Source: Camelimonas abortus
GTDB lineage: Bacteria; Pseudomonadota; Alphaproteobacteria; Rhizobiales; Beijerinckiaceae
NCBI RefSeq assembly: GCF_042647165.1
Contig: NZ_JBHRUV010000030.1
DNA length: 64,000 bases
Direction: 5' to 3' (one strand)
Shown: one piece after another, positions 52,588 to 61,985 of the stretch
Layout: each line of letters begins with the position of its first letter
Numbering within the stretch: position 1 is the stretch's first letter
Notes under the pieces: model-generated
What the model was told of the DNA's origin: nothing
The model's input: the letters and a program-made list of their open reading frames with translations, nothing else
Database searches by the model: none
Made by a program: the position numbers and the translations under genes

Positions 52588-52675
52588 CTGGCCGTTCTCC
52601 GCCCGTTCAGCCCTGCAGGAAGGCGCGCCCCGCCGGCAGGGGCCCGGCCGCCCGGCGCGCGACCCGCGCCGCGAC

Positions 52676-53965
52676 TCAGAGCCGCTCCAGCTCCATCTGC
52701 AGGATATAGGGCTCGATCGCCTGCAGGGTGCGCTCCAGCGCGCCGCCGTAACGTTCAACCACGCCGGCGGCGGCGCGGGTCATGCGCCGGGCGCGGGCCT
52801 GGTCCTCAAGCAGCGCGGCGACGGTTCCGGCCAGCTCGTCGGGGTCGGTCACCGGCGCGGCGCCGCCGGCGCCGTCGAAGGCGGCGTAAACGTCATTGAA
52901 ATTGTGAACGTGCGGTCCGTGCACGATGGGCGTGCGCAGCTTGGCCGGCTCGATGGGATTGTGGCCGCCGTGCTCCACCAGCGAGCCGCCGATGAACGCC
53001 GCCTGGGCGAGCCGGAAATAGAGGCCAAGCTCGCCCATGACGTCGACGATGTAGATCTCGGTCGCCGAGCCTGGGGCGTAGCCGTCCGAGCGGCGCATCA
53101 CCTCCAGCCCCTCGGCCTCGGCGATGCCGGCGATTTCGGCGGCCCGCTGGGGATGGCGCGGAGCGATGAAGGTGAGCAGGTCCGGCCAGCGCTGCTTCAG
53201 CACCATGTGGACATAGCAGGCGATCTCGTCCTCGCGCCCGTGGGTGCTGGCGGCGAGCCACACCGGCCGGCCGCTCACCTGGCCCTGCATCAGCGCCAGC
53301 GTCTCGGCGTCGGCCGGCGGGGCCGGCGCGTCGAACTTCAGGTTGCCGGCGATGGTGACGCGCGGCGCGCCCAGCCGCGCCAGACGCTCGGCGTCGGCGG
53401 GGGTCTGGGTGAGGGCCACGTCGATGCAGCCCAGCAGCGCCCGGGCCGTCTTCGGCGCCCGCCGCCAGCGCCGGAACGAGCGCTCCGACATGCGGCCGTT
53501 GACGAGGATCAGCGGCACGCCGCGCTCCTCCAGCGCCATGATCATGCCCGGCCACAGCTCCGATTCGGCCACCAGCGCCAGGTCCGGCCGCCAGTGGTCG
53601 AGGAAGCGGCGCAGATAGCGCGGCGCGTCCAGCGGCGCGTACTGGTGAATGGCCCCCGGCGGCAGCCGCTCCGCCAGCACCGTGGCGGAGGTGACGGTGC
53701 CGGAGGTGACCAGCACGGTGAAACTGCGCTGGGTGAGCCGCTCGATGATGGGCAGGATGGAGATGGTCTCGCCGACGCTGGCGCCGTGCAGCCAGGCGAT
53801 CCGCCCCGGCGGACGCGGAATGGCGGCGACGCCGCGGCGCTCGGCGAGACGGGCGGGATCCTCCTTGCCCCGCCGGCGGCGAGCCGCCAGCACCAGAGGC
53901 AGGAACGGCTCGGCGAGACCCATGCCGGCGCGGTACAGCCTGAGCGAAACAGGCATCGGGCTCAT
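52676..53965 (-). CDS. waaA: 3-deoxy-D-manno-octulosonic acid transferase
   Basis: The 429-residue GT30 enzyme adds Kdo to lipid A precursors. It has an N-terminal membrane anchor, the catalytic G-A-S-V-G-E (near 60), P-L-D-A-P-R, E-S-E-L-W-P-G-M, and the C-terminal H-G-G-H-N-P-I-E-P with H-G-P-H-V-H-N-F. The start overlaps the stop of the DUF374 gene by four bases. Together with lpxK and the DUF374 acyltransferase it forms a lipid A assembly cluster. Also called kdtA. Confidence 0.95.
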   Translation of the reverse strand: MSPMPVSLRLYRAGMGLAEPFLPLVLAARRRRGKEDPARLAERRGVAAIPRPPGRIAWLHGASVGETISILPIIERLTQRSFTVLVTSGTVTSATVLAERLPPGAIHQYAPLDAPRYLRRFLDHWRPDLALVAESELWPGMIMALEERGVPLILVNGRMSERSFRRWRRAPKTARALLGCIDVALTQTPADAERLARLGAPRVTIAGNLKFDAPAPPADAETLALMQGQVSGRPVWLAASTHGREDEIACYVHMVLKQRWPDLLTFIAPRHPQRAAEIAGIAEAEGLEVMRRSDGYAPGSATEIYIVDVMGELGLYFRLAQAAFIGGSLVEHGGHNPIEPAKLRTPIVHGPHVHNFNDVYAAFDGAGGAAPVTDPDELAGTVAALLEDQARARRMTRAAAGVVERYGGALERTLQAIEPYILQMELERL

Positions 53966-54735
53966 GAGCGGCGCTCTCCGTGTTTGCGGACGGCCCCGGC
54001 CGCGCCCTGGTCGCGGGCGGCGGGAACGGCCGCGCCGGGATCCTGCGAACCGACGAGGGCGTAGGCGCGCGCGTGCACGTCGTCGAGGCCTTTCTGCACG
54101 GCGAGGCGCGCCTGCTCCAGCTGTTCGTCGCCGGCGTCGGCGGGCACGCTCACCGGCTCGCCGATGACGATGGCTCCGCGCCCGAACGGCAGGCCGATGG
54201 AGGCGTGATCCCAGCTGTTGAAATCGATGCGGCGGCTGCTGACCACCGCCACCGGGCAGATGGGCCGGCCGGACATGCGCGCGAGGGCGATGATGCCCGG
54301 CCCGCACACGCGCGACACCTTGGGCACGTCGGCGGTCATCACCACCATTTCGCCGCCGGCGAGGGCCCGGGCCATGCTGATGAGGGCGCGCGCGCCGCCC
54401 TTGTCGCGGATCTGGCTGCGCCGGCGCGCGCCGGAGCCGCGGATGGCGCGCACGCCCAGATGGCGCAGGGCGATGGCGTTGAACTCGCCGTCGCCGGAGC
54501 GCGACACCAGCGCCGCGGCGGGATCCTGCGGCCGGCGGGCGAAGGGCACCATGAAATGCTGCCCGTGCCACATGGCGACGATCACCGGCATCTGCGGACC
54601 AATGCGGTCATAGATGTCCGGCGGGTCCATCTGGAACCGGGTCGTCGCCTGGACCAGGCGCAGGTAGCGCGCCAGCAGGAAGCCAAGGGTTTCCTGCACC
54701 GCCCGCGACCGCCCGATGCGCTTGATGAATCCCAT
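53962..54735 (-). CDS. DUF374 lysophospholipid acyltransferase-like protein
   Basis: The 257-residue protein has the DUF374 pattern found next to waaA in alphaproteobacteria: I-V-A-M-W-H-G-Q-H-F-M-V-P, S-R-S-G-D-G-E-F-N-A-I-A, G-S-G-A-R-R-R-S and M-T-A-D-V-P-K. The family is related to acyltransferases; a role in adding a long-chain acyl group or in Kdo2-lipid A assembly is suggested by context only. ATG 54735 begins M-G-F-I-K-R. Its stop overlaps the waaA start. A shorter, Gly/Arg-rich C-terminal tail follows the core. Confidence 0.85.
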   Translation of the reverse strand: MGFIKRIGRSRAVQETLGFLLARYLRLVQATTRFQMDPPDIYDRIGPQMPVIVAMWHGQHFMVPFARRPQDPAAALVSRSGDGEFNAIALRHLGVRAIRGSGARRRSQIRDKGGARALISMARALAGGEMVVMTADVPKVSRVCGPGIIALARMSGRPICPVAVVSSRRIDFNSWDHASIGLPFGRGAIVIGEPVSVPADAGDEQLEQARLAVQKGLDDVHARAYALVGSQDPGAAVPAARDQGAAGAVRKHGERRS

Positions 54736-54938
54736 ATGCTCCGAACCATCCGTCCCTGGCGGCCCGCCTGCGGCCCTGGCGCGGGACGCCCGCCGGGCAG
54801 GCAGATGCTCCAGATCACCGAGTGCGGCGTGAAAAGCAAGGGATATCGGCGAAATCCGCCGCAATCGCGGCGGATTAACGCTGTCGCGCGGCGCTGGTGG
54901 ACAACGCCTTTCCGGCCCGCCGGCCGCGGGCCGCACCC

Positions 54939-55190
54939 TCAGCCGCGGCCGCCATGGTCCGGGTCGATCAGCCGGTGGATGTGGACGATGAAGTAGCGCA
55001 TCAGCGCGTTGTCGACGGTGCTCTGGGCCCTGGCCTTCCAGGCGGCGTAGGCGCTGGCGTAGTTGGGGAAAATGCCGACGATGTCCAGCCTGTCGGGATC
55101 CCGGAACTCGACCCCGTCGAGATCGACGAGTTCGCCGCCGAACACCAGGTGAAGAAGCTGATTGGACGGTTTGGACGAAGCGTTTGTCAT
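54939..55190 (-). CDS. DUF4170 family protein
   Basis: The 83-residue protein has the DUF4170 pattern: L-L-H-L-V-F-G-G-E-L, then I-V-G-I-F-P-N-Y, A-W-K-A-R-A-Q-x-T-V-D-x-A-x-M-R-Y-F-I-V-H-I-H-R-L. Family function is unknown. It lies between the inositol-phosphatase gene and DUF374, the usual place, with 203 bases to the DUF374 start. Confidence 0.9.
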   Translation of the reverse strand: MTNASSKPSNQLLHLVFGGELVDLDGVEFRDPDRLDIVGIFPNYASAYAAWKARAQSTVDNALMRYFIVHIHRLIDPDHGGRG

Positions 55191-55343
55191 TTGAGCCCCT
55201 GTAATGGCCAGTCAGTCGCACGGCGGCTGCAGGCGCGCGCCGCCCCTCCCCGGAACATGGCGGGTCTCCTCCCCTGCTGGCCCGCCGCCGCGCGCCGCGC
55301 CGCCCCATGGGCGGCGTCCCGGCGCGGACTCGCGGGCGGCGCG

Positions 55344-56129
55344 TCAGGACCAGCCGTTGCGGCGCATCAGGTCCTGCACGCCCTGCAGCACTTCCGCGTG
55401 CAGCGACCGGCCGGCGGAAACCAGCGCGCCGTGCTGCGGGTCGTGCAGGTTATACGTCGGAAGGAAGCCGTCCAGTCCTGTCAACGCGCCTCCCGCCTCT
55501 TCTATGAGCAAATCGGCCGCAGCGATGTCCCAATCACGGGCATTTGCTGAAACAAGCGCCACATCGATGTCGCCCGCCGCCACCCGCGCCAGCCGCAGCG
55601 CCAGCGACGGCAGCTTGGGCGTCTTCACCAGGTCGCCCGTGTAGTTCTCCAGCTGGTCCACCATCGGGCCGGGGCCGGCGGCGCGGGCGCCGCGCGCCGT
55701 CTCCCGGCGGGAGGCGAAGGCCGGCTGGCCGTTGCGCTGCGCCCCGCGCCCGCGGATGGCGCTGTAATGTTCGCCCAGCGCCGGCGCGTGGACAACGCCG
55801 ATCACCGGCCGCCCGCCCTGGACGAGGGCGATGGATATGGTCCAGTGGCTGTCGCCGCGGCAATAGGCGCGGGTGCCGTCGATGGGATCGACCACCCAGC
55901 ACAGGTCGTGCTGCAGGCGCGTGAGGTCGTCGCGGGTCTCCTCGGAGAGCCAGCCGGCGGCGGGCAGCGCCCGGGTGAGGGTTTCCATCAGATAGGCGTC
56001 GACGGCCTCGTCGGCGTCCGAGACCGGCGAATTGCCCGCCTTGTAGCGCACGCGGGCGCTGGTGGGCCGGCCGGGAACGAAGGAGGCCATGGCGATCTCG
56101 CCGCCGGCGACCGCCGCCTGGCGCATCAC
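55344..56129 (-). CDS. inositol monophosphatase/CysQ family phosphatase
   Basis: The 261-residue protein has the metal-binding motifs of the family: L-S-E-E-T near residue 60, W-V-V-D-P-I-D-G-T-R-A-Y near 80 and D-W-D-I-A-A-A-D-L-L-I-E-E-A-G-G near 210. It may be a 3'(2'),5'-bisphosphate nucleotidase or inositol monophosphatase. The GTG at 56129 and the following ATG are both possible starts. The frame continues open upstream with family-like residues (D-P-A-G-A-E-A-L-L-E-V) but no usable start codon, so the N-terminus is uncertain. It precedes DUF4170 as in related genomes. Confidence 0.87.
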   Translation of the reverse strand: MMRQAAVAGGEIAMASFVPGRPTSARVRYKAGNSPVSDADEAVDAYLMETLTRALPAAGWLSEETRDDLTRLQHDLCWVVDPIDGTRAYCRGDSHWTISIALVQGGRPVIGVVHAPALGEHYSAIRGRGAQRNGQPAFASRRETARGARAAGPGPMVDQLENYTGDLVKTPKLPSLALRLARVAAGDIDVALVSANARDWDIAAADLLIEEAGGALTGLDGFLPTYNLHDPQHGALVSAGRSLHAEVLQGVQDLMRRNGWS

Positions 56130-56340
56130 CTCAAGCAGCGCCTCGGCTCCGGCCGGGTCGCCGGCAATATCGCTGGTTGTGCTGCGCTGGACGATGGCTC
56201 TGCCCCCCGGAAACTGGACGTGCGGCCCGCCAGGCCGGCCGGAGCCGGCGGCGGACGGTGATTATCCCGCGACCGCAGGCCCGGACGCAAGAACGACGCG
56301 CGGGCGCGGCCGGACGCGGCGCAGCGCCGGCGCCCGCCGT

Positions 56341-57282
56341 TCAGACGAGGCGCGTCGCCGCGTCGGCCAGCAGGCCGGCCAGCAGGATCAGCCCGGCGTC
56401 GCGGTTGGAGCGGAACAGCCTGAGCGCCCGCTCCGGCGCGGCCGGATCGATTCCCCGCGTCTGCCACGCCAGATGCCCGGCGAATCCGGCGAGACCAAGG
56501 AAGCCCGCCACGCCGGCGCCGGCGCCGTACAGGGCGATGGCGAACAGGACCACGACGGCGGCGTAGAGCAGCCCGACCGCAAGGCGCACGCGGCGCCCGA
56601 ACAGCCGCGCCGAGGAGCGGATGCCAACGAGCTCGTCGTCCTCCAGATCCTGGATGGCGTAGATGGTGTCGTAGCCGATGGTCCACAGCACCGCGCCGAG
56701 GTAGAGCGCGATGGCGGGACCGGCGAGCGCGCCACAGGCGGCCGCCCAGCCCATCAGCGCGCCATAGGCGAAGGCGAGGCCCAGCACCGCCTGCGGCATG
56801 TCGGTGACGCGCTTCATGAACGGATAGACCGCCACCGGCGCCAGCGACAGCAGTCCCAGCACGATGGCGAAGCGGTTGAAGCACAGCAGAACCGCAAGGC
56901 CGACCAGGCACTGCGCCGCCAGCGACAGGAACGCCTGGAAAACGGTGATCTGCCCTGAAGGCAGCGGCCGCATGCGGGTGCGGGCGACGCGGGCGTCCAG
57001 TTCGCGGTCGGCGATGTCGTTCCAGGTGGAGCCGGCGCCGCGCATGGCCACGGCTCCGATGAAAAACAGCGCCATGTGCAGCGGATCCGGCCAGGGGCGC
57101 CCCTGGGCGATGGCGGCCAGCGTCGCCGACCACCAGCACGGCAGCAGCAGCAGCCACCAGCCCACCGGCCGGTCGATACGCGCCATTTTCAGGTAGGGCC
57201 GGCTCCAGGCCGGCGCCAGCCGGTCGACCCAGTTGTTGCGGTCGGCGTCAGGTAGTCTCAGCGCGTCGCTGACATCGTTCAT
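56341..57282 (-). CDS. ubiA: 4-hydroxybenzoate polyprenyltransferase
   Basis: The 313-residue membrane enzyme attaches the polyprenyl tail to 4-hydroxybenzoate in ubiquinone synthesis. It has M-A-R-I-D-R-P-V-G-W-W-L-L-L-L-P near residue 40, the first Asp motif N-D-I-A-D-R-E-L-D, R-M-R-P-L-P-S-G, and the second motif W-T-I-G-Y-D-T-I-Y-A-I-Q-D-L-E-D-D. About eight membrane helices follow. ATG 57282 begins M-N-D-V-S-D-A-L. The pairing with rsmE and gshA 1-2 kb away is typical of alphaproteobacteria. Confidence 0.95.
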   Translation of the reverse strand: MNDVSDALRLPDADRNNWVDRLAPAWSRPYLKMARIDRPVGWWLLLLPCWWSATLAAIAQGRPWPDPLHMALFFIGAVAMRGAGSTWNDIADRELDARVARTRMRPLPSGQITVFQAFLSLAAQCLVGLAVLLCFNRFAIVLGLLSLAPVAVYPFMKRVTDMPQAVLGLAFAYGALMGWAAACGALAGPAIALYLGAVLWTIGYDTIYAIQDLEDDELVGIRSSARLFGRRVRLAVGLLYAAVVVLFAIALYGAGAGVAGFLGLAGFAGHLAWQTRGIDPAAPERALRLFRSNRDAGLILLAGLLADAATRLV

Positions 57283-57388
57283 GCCCAGCCCCCTGTGCAG
57301 CCTGCGGTCCGCCCCGGGGCCACGCCGGCCGCGGCGTCCGCCGCCGTCGGCCGCGCCGGGACCAGCAGCGCCCTTCCGGAGCGCGCCG

Positions 57389-57874
57389 TCAGAGCGCGCC
57401 GGAGGGGATGCGGCGCTGGCCGGTGAGGCCCGGGCCGCCGAGAAGGCCGCCGCCCTGGGCGCCTTCGGCGCGGGCGCGCTTCTCCATTTCAGTGATCTGG
57501 GCGGCCACCTTGCAGGCCTGGGCGCGGATCTCGCCGGCCTTCTTGTGGTCCTGCTCGAGGCCCTGGGCGAAACTGTCCGGTATCTGGCACCATGCCCGGT
57601 TGGACTCAACCCACCTGATGGTCTCGGCGCCGTTGGCCACCAGCTTGCCGAAGGCCGCGCAGGCGGCGCGCGGGTCCATCTTTTTCTTGCCGCCGCCGCT
57701 GAGTTTCTGGATGGCGTCCACGGCGGCCTTGCGCTGCAGCAGCAGGGTCTGCAGTTTTTCGCAGCCAGGAGGCAGGGTCTGCGCCAGCGCTGGCGACGCG
57801 GCCAGCGCTCCCGCGCCCGCAACTCCCGCCACAAGCGCGGCTACAAGCGACATACGCCGAACTGGCACTTTCAT
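57389..57874 (-). CDS. exported protein of unknown function
   Basis: The 161-residue protein has a signal peptide (M-K-V-P-V-R-R then hydrophobic to A-L-A-Q near 32). The mature part has four cysteines (P-P-G-C-E-K, A-A-C-A-A-F, A-W-C-Q-I-P, A-Q-A-C-K-V) and is mostly helical, with a Gly-rich C-terminus (G-G-G-L-L-G-G-P-G). The spacing and helices suggest disulfide-stabilised helices, possibly substrates of the two DsbA-like proteins. I recall similar proteins in Hyphomicrobiales but know no function. It lies upstream of ubiA on the same strand. Confidence 0.75.
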   Translation of the reverse strand: MKVPVRRMSLVAALVAGVAGAGALAASPALAQTLPPGCEKLQTLLLQRKAAVDAIQKLSGGGKKKMDPRAACAAFGKLVANGAETIRWVESNRAWCQIPDSFAQGLEQDHKKAGEIRAQACKVAAQITEMEKRARAEGAQGGGLLGGPGLTGQRRIPSGAL

Positions 57875-58223
57875 ACGTTTCCCCGTCTGTGTCCTGGCGG
57901 GCCGCCCGGCGCCAGGCCGGCGGCCTGACATGCCGGAGCCGGCCGGCGCGACGCCCCGGCCGCGCGTGTCCGCGTTCCACCGCGCAGGCCGCCGCAGACC
58001 CCGCGATCGCGGCGTTGTCGCAGGTTTCGCAGGCCCGCGGCAAGTCCGTGCGCGGAGTATCGGTCACAAATGTGTCCCTGACGGGACGCAGGCCGGGCCT
58101 GACACTGGTAGCGCCTTTCGCCCGGATTGATCAATATGCGTCATCCGGCGGCGCGGCCGCCCTCCGGCCGGGCGCGACGGCCGGCCCGCGCCGCCCCGCA
58201 CGCACGCATCGCAGGAAACCGCC
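57875..58223. other. divergent intergenic region upstream of rsmE
   Basis: No protein gene is supported. A promoter-like AT-richer stretch (TTGATCAATATG at about 58126-58137) lies about 90 bases upstream of rsmE; no full -35/-10 pair is clear. Confidence 0.4.
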
Positions 58224-59021
58224 TTGAACGCCACAGACGCCTCCAACGCCCGCAACCGGGACCGCCGCGCGCCGCGCCTGTTCGTCGCCCAGCCGCTGGT
58301 CCGCGACGGCCGGCCCGCGCCGGCGCTGACGCTTGAGCCGCAGCAGTCCCACTATCTGGCCAACGTGCTGCGCCTGCAGGAGGGCGCGCGGGTGCTGCTG
58401 TTCAACGGCGTCGACGGAGAATGGAGCGCCAGCGTCTCCGCGCTGCGCCGCGGCGCGGTGACCGTGACGCCGCAGGAGCAGACCCGCCCCCAGAGCCGCG
58501 GCCCGGACCTGCACTACCTGTTCGCGCCGCTCAAGCACGCCCGCCTCGACTACATGGCGCAGAAGGCGACGGAGATGGGCGCAAGCCGCCTCGTTCCGGT
58601 GATCACCGAACGCACCGAAGCGCGGCGGGTCAATCTCGACCGCATGCTGGCCAACGCCATCGAGGCGGCCGAACAGTGCGGGCTGCTGGCCGTTCCGGAA
58701 ATCGCCGCCGGGGAACGTCTGCCGGCGGCGCTGGCGCGGCTGGAGCCTGAGCGCGTCCTGATTTTCTGCGACGAGGAGGCGCCGGCGGGCAATCCGCTGG
58801 AGACGCTGGCGGCCATTCCGCGCGGGACGCCGCTGGCGGTGCTGGTCGGGCCGGAGGGCGGCTTCACCGACGCGGAGCGGCGGCTGCTGGCCGGCATGCC
58901 GAAGGCGGCGCGCATCTCGCTGGGGCCGCGCATCCTGCGCGCCGACACGGCGGCGGTGGCGGCGCTGGCGGTGACGCAGGCGGCCGCCGGCGACTGGACC
59001 GGCGCGCCGGCGCAGCGCTGA
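58224..59021 (+). CDS. rsmE: 16S rRNA (uracil-1498-N3)-methyltransferase
   Basis: The 265-residue SPOUT-type enzyme methylates U1498 of 16S rRNA. It has the N-terminal PUA-like region (R-L-F-V, then H-Y-L-A-N-V-L-R-L), K-A-T-E-M-G-A-S-R-L-V-P-V-I-T-E-R, E-A-A-E-Q-C-G and the SPOUT knot motifs L-V-G-P-E-G-G-F-T and L-G-P-R-I-L-R-A-D-T-A. ATG 58224 and a second start near are both close. It is followed by gshA in the common ubiA-rsmE-gshA neighbourhood, although here ubiA is inverted and separated. Confidence 0.94.
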   Translation: MNATDASNARNRDRRAPRLFVAQPLVRDGRPAPALTLEPQQSHYLANVLRLQEGARVLLFNGVDGEWSASVSALRRGAVTVTPQEQTRPQSRGPDLHYLFAPLKHARLDYMAQKATEMGASRLVPVITERTEARRVNLDRMLANAIEAAEQCGLLAVPEIAAGERLPAALARLEPERVLIFCDEEAPAGNPLETLAAIPRGTPLAVLVGPEGGFTDAERRLLAGMPKAARISLGPRILRADTAAVAALAVTQAAAGDWTGAPAQR

Positions 59022-59211
59022 TCCACGCCGGCCGGCGCAGCTTTTTTCGCCCGTGGCCGCCGCCCGGCGACGCCGGAGATTGCCGGGGCCCGTCCGGGCC
59101 CTTATGAAATCAGGGCGCGCGGCGAACCGGAGCCACCGGCCCGCCGTACGCCGCCGCGGCGGAGAACCGTTGCGGCGCAGGGCCACCAGCGACATTTCCG
59201 GAAAGAAACAC

Positions 59212-60579
59212 ATGGCGCGCGACGTCTCCGATTCCACGCCAATCGGTTCCCCTGACGAGCTGGTCGGCTGGCTGGAATCCGGCTGTCGCCCGGCCAGCGA
59301 CTGGCGCTTGGGCACGGAGCACGAGAAAATCCCCTTCTACGCCGCCGACAACAGCCCGGCGCCCTATGAGGGACCGAAGGGTATCCGCGCCCTGCTGGAG
59401 GGGCTCGCCGCGCGCACCGGCTGGTCGCCGATCATGGAGGGCGACCATCCCATCGGCCTTTACGGCGAGGACGGCGGCGCCATCTCGCTGGAGCCTGGCG
59501 GCCAGTTCGAGCTCTCCGGCGCGCCGCTGCCCACCCTGCACGACACCGCCGCCGAGCTGGACGCCCATCTCGCCGACGTGAAGGCGGTGGCCGAACCGCT
59601 GGGCATGAAGTTCCTGCATCTCGGCATGAGCCCGCTGTGGACGCGCGCGCAGACGCCGGTGATGCCCAAGCAGCGCTACGACATCATGCGCCGCTACATG
59701 CCGAAGGTGGGCGCGCTCGGCCTCGACATGATGTTCCGCACCGCCACGGTGCAGGTGAACCTCGATTTCAGCAGCGAAGCCGACATGGTGAAGAAGCTGC
59801 GCGTGTCGCTGGCGCTGCAGCCGGTGGCCACGGCGCTGTTCGCCAATTCGCCCTTCACCGAGGGCGCGCCCAACGGCTTCCTCTCCATGCGCTCGCACAT
59901 ATGGCGCGACACCGATCCGGACCGCACCGGCATGCTGGCCTTCGCCTTCGAGGACGGCATGGGCTTCCAGCGCTATGTCGACTACGCCCTCGACGTGCCG
60001 ATGTATTTCGTGAAGCGCGGCGACGCGTACGTCGACGTCGCCGGGGCGTCGTTCCGCGACCTGCTGGCGGGCCGCCTCGCCCAGCTGCCGGGCGAGACCG
60101 CCTCGGTCGCCGACTGGGCCAACCACCTCTCCACCATTTTCCCGGAAGTGCGGCTGAAGCGCTTCCTCGAAATGCGCGGCGCCGACGTGGGCGACCGCGA
60201 CATGATCATCGCCCTTTCCGCCTTCTGGACCGGCCTGCTGTATGATTCCGCGGCCCTGGACGGCGCGTGGGACATCGTGCGCGAGTGGACGGCGCAGGAG
60301 CGCCAGCAGCTGCGCGACGACGTTCCGCGCGAAGGCTTCGCCGCCCGCATCCGCGGCCGCAGCGCCCGCGAACTGGCGGCCGAAACCCTGAAACTGTCCG
60401 AACAGGGGCTGGCCCGCCGCGCCCGCCGCAACGCCGCCGGCGAGGACGAGCGCATCTACCTCGCGCCGCTGCAGCAGATGGTGGCGGAGGGGCGCAACAA
60501 CGCCGAAAAGCTGCTGGAGCGGTTCCACGGCCCGTGGGGCGGCTCGGTGCTGCCGGCGTTCCGCGAGTGCGCGTTCTGA
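59212..60579 (+). CDS. gshA: glutamate-cysteine ligase (plant/alphaproteobacterial type)
   Basis: The 455-residue enzyme makes gamma-glutamylcysteine, the first step to glutathione. It belongs to the GCS2 group: G-T-E-H-E-K-I-P-F near residue 40, P-I-M-E-G-D-H-P-I-G-L, I-S-L-E-P-G-G-Q-F-E-L-S-G and M-K-F-L-H-L-G-M-S-P-L-W. The C-terminus contains the expected aromatic-rich helices. ATG 59212 follows GGAAAG and gives M-A-R-D-V-S-D. gshB is not in the window. The product could support the 1-Cys peroxiredoxin. Confidence 0.96.
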   Translation: MARDVSDSTPIGSPDELVGWLESGCRPASDWRLGTEHEKIPFYAADNSPAPYEGPKGIRALLEGLAARTGWSPIMEGDHPIGLYGEDGGAISLEPGGQFELSGAPLPTLHDTAAELDAHLADVKAVAEPLGMKFLHLGMSPLWTRAQTPVMPKQRYDIMRRYMPKVGALGLDMMFRTATVQVNLDFSSEADMVKKLRVSLALQPVATALFANSPFTEGAPNGFLSMRSHIWRDTDPDRTGMLAFAFEDGMGFQRYVDYALDVPMYFVKRGDAYVDVAGASFRDLLAGRLAQLPGETASVADWANHLSTIFPEVRLKRFLEMRGADVGDRDMIIALSAFWTGLLYDSAALDGAWDIVREWTAQERQQLRDDVPREGFAARIRGRSARELAAETLKLSEQGLARRARRNAAGEDERIYLAPLQQMVAEGRNNAEKLLERFHGPWGGSVLPAFRECAF

Positions 60580-60610
60580 GGCGGGGCCGGCGCCGGCCCC
60601 GCGCGCGGCG

Positions 60611-61063
60611 TCAGGGAATCACGTAGCCGGCCTCGGCGCACATGCGCCGCACCACCGCCAGGGCTTCGTCGTCGGTGGCCACCAGAGCCAGCTCGCCGGA
60701 GCGGATCTGCCCGCGCGCCGTGCGCACCGCGGCGAGGAACGGCTGGAAGCCGAGATAGACGCCCTCGCCGTTTCTGGCGTTGAGATAGCCGCAGTACTGT
60801 CCCCTGCCCTTGCCGAAGGTCCGGGTGTCGAGCGGCGGCCAGCGCCACTGCACCGAGGACGGATCATTGAGGCCGGGCGACAGCGTTTTCGCCAGCGCCG
60901 CCTGCTCGGCGGGCAGCAGCGGCCGCGTCGGGGTTTCGGAGACGACGCTGTCGTCCACCTCGAACACGTCCTCGGCGTCCTGCATGAAGGCCATGGCGGC
61001 GATGCCCGCCACGAACAGCGCGGTCGCCGCGCCCATCACGATTTTCTTCCCCGTCAGCGCCAT
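60611..61063 (-). CDS. membrane-anchored protein of unknown function
   Basis: The 150-residue protein has an N-terminal membrane anchor (about 8-27), an acidic linker (D-A-E-D-V-F-E-V-D-D), and a globular part with K-T-L-S-P-G-L-N-D-P-S-S-V-Q-W-R-W-P and two cysteines (Q-Y-C-G-Y-L-N and R-M-C-A-E-A). The W-P-P-L then Y-C-G-Y-L-N-A-R-N layout resembles small alphaproteobacterial proteins annotated as hypothetical. No function can be assigned. Its stop lies 31 bases after the gshA stop on the opposite strand (convergent). Confidence 0.7.
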   Translation of the reverse strand: MALTGKKIVMGAATALFVAGIAAMAFMQDAEDVFEVDDSVVSETPTRPLLPAEQAALAKTLSPGLNDPSSVQWRWPPLDTRTFGKGRGQYCGYLNARNGEGVYLGFQPFLAAVRTARGQIRSGELALVATDDEALAVVRRMCAEAGYVIP

Positions 61064-61175
61064 GCCCGTCGCCGCCCCTCACGCCCTGTCGCGCCGGAAG
61101 GGCGACGCCCTTCCCGGCCTGTCCCTGCGATAGCCGCGCCGGCGTGCGCCGGCAAGGGCCCGCGCGGCGCGCCGC

Positions 61176-61985
61176 TCACGCGGTGTAGCGGGCGATGATG
61201 GCGTCGCGGTCGGCGCTGGTGACGCCAAGACGGGTGAGATAGCCGTCCACCGAGCCGTAGCGCTCCTTCGCCGAATCGAAGGCGATCTCCAGGTGATGGC
61301 CGGCCACGCCGAGGAAGGCGTGCACCGCCTCGTCCGGCACCGGCCGGCCCAGCGCCCCGGAGAGACGCTTCTGCACCTCGGCCCGGCGCGCCCCGGTCAT
61401 GGTGAGCTCGTTGGTGAGCAGGTAGTCGGCGATGATGTCGTCGCGGTGCACGCCGAGCACCGTGTGGACCAGGGCGACCAGCAGGCCGGTGCGGTCCTTG
61501 CCGGCGGCGCAGTGCACCAGCGCCGCCCCGTCGGTCTGCGGCAGCGCCTTGAGGGCGCGGGCGAACAGGTCCATGTGGCGCTCCTCGTGCAGCGCCTTGC
61601 GGTAATAGCCCTGCAGATATTCCTCGATGGCGGCCGGGGTGACGTCGGTGCGGCGCAGGAAGGTGAGATGCGGCGTCTCAGCCTCGTCGCCGATGTCGTT
61701 CTCGATCACCTGGCCGCGCCAGTTGGGCGGCCGGCGCGAGGGCTGGGTGCGGCGCTCGGTGGGCCGGCGCAGGTCCACCACCAGCGCGAGATTGAGCCGG
61801 GCCATCAGCGCAAGGTCGGCGTCGGTGGCCTCGTGCTGGTGGGCGGCGCGAAACAGCCGGCCGGTGACCACACGGCCGCCGGCCGCGGTGGCGTAACCGC
61901 CGAAGTCCCGGAAATTGATGATCGCCTCGCAGGGAAGCACCCGGCTCCAGCCGGTGTCCTGCGCCTGAACGCCCTCGTATTTCAT
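61176..61985 (-). CDS. tyrosine-protein phosphatase (Y_phosphatase3 type)
   Basis: The 269-residue protein has the PTP loop H-C-A-A-G-K-D-R-T-G (C-x5-R), with N-F-R-D-F-G-G-Y near the start and D-L-R-R-P-T-E-R in the first third, the layout of the Y_phosphatase3 family (MptpB-like). Such enzymes dephosphorylate tyrosine or phosphoinositides; in pathogens some are secreted, but there is no signal peptide here. ATG 61985 begins M-K-Y-E-G; the frame to 62030 lacks a ribosome site. Confidence 0.88.
   Translation of the reverse strand: MKYEGVQAQDTGWSRVLPCEAIINFRDFGGYATAAGGRVVTGRLFRAAHQHEATDADLALMARLNLALVVDLRRPTERRTQPSRRPPNWRGQVIENDIGDEAETPHLTFLRRTDVTPAAIEEYLQGYYRKALHEERHMDLFARALKALPQTDGAALVHCAAGKDRTGLLVALVHTVLGVHRDDIIADYLLTNELTMTGARRAEVQKRLSGALGRPVPDEAVHAFLGVAGHHLEIAFDSAKERYGSVDGYLTRLGVTSADRDAIIARYTA

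Noticed and set aside
60575..60605. GGGGCCGGC/GCCGGCCCC palindrome between gshA and the convergent gene as a terminator
   Set aside because: A stem is present but neither strand has a T-run after it; at best a weak or Rho-aided end.
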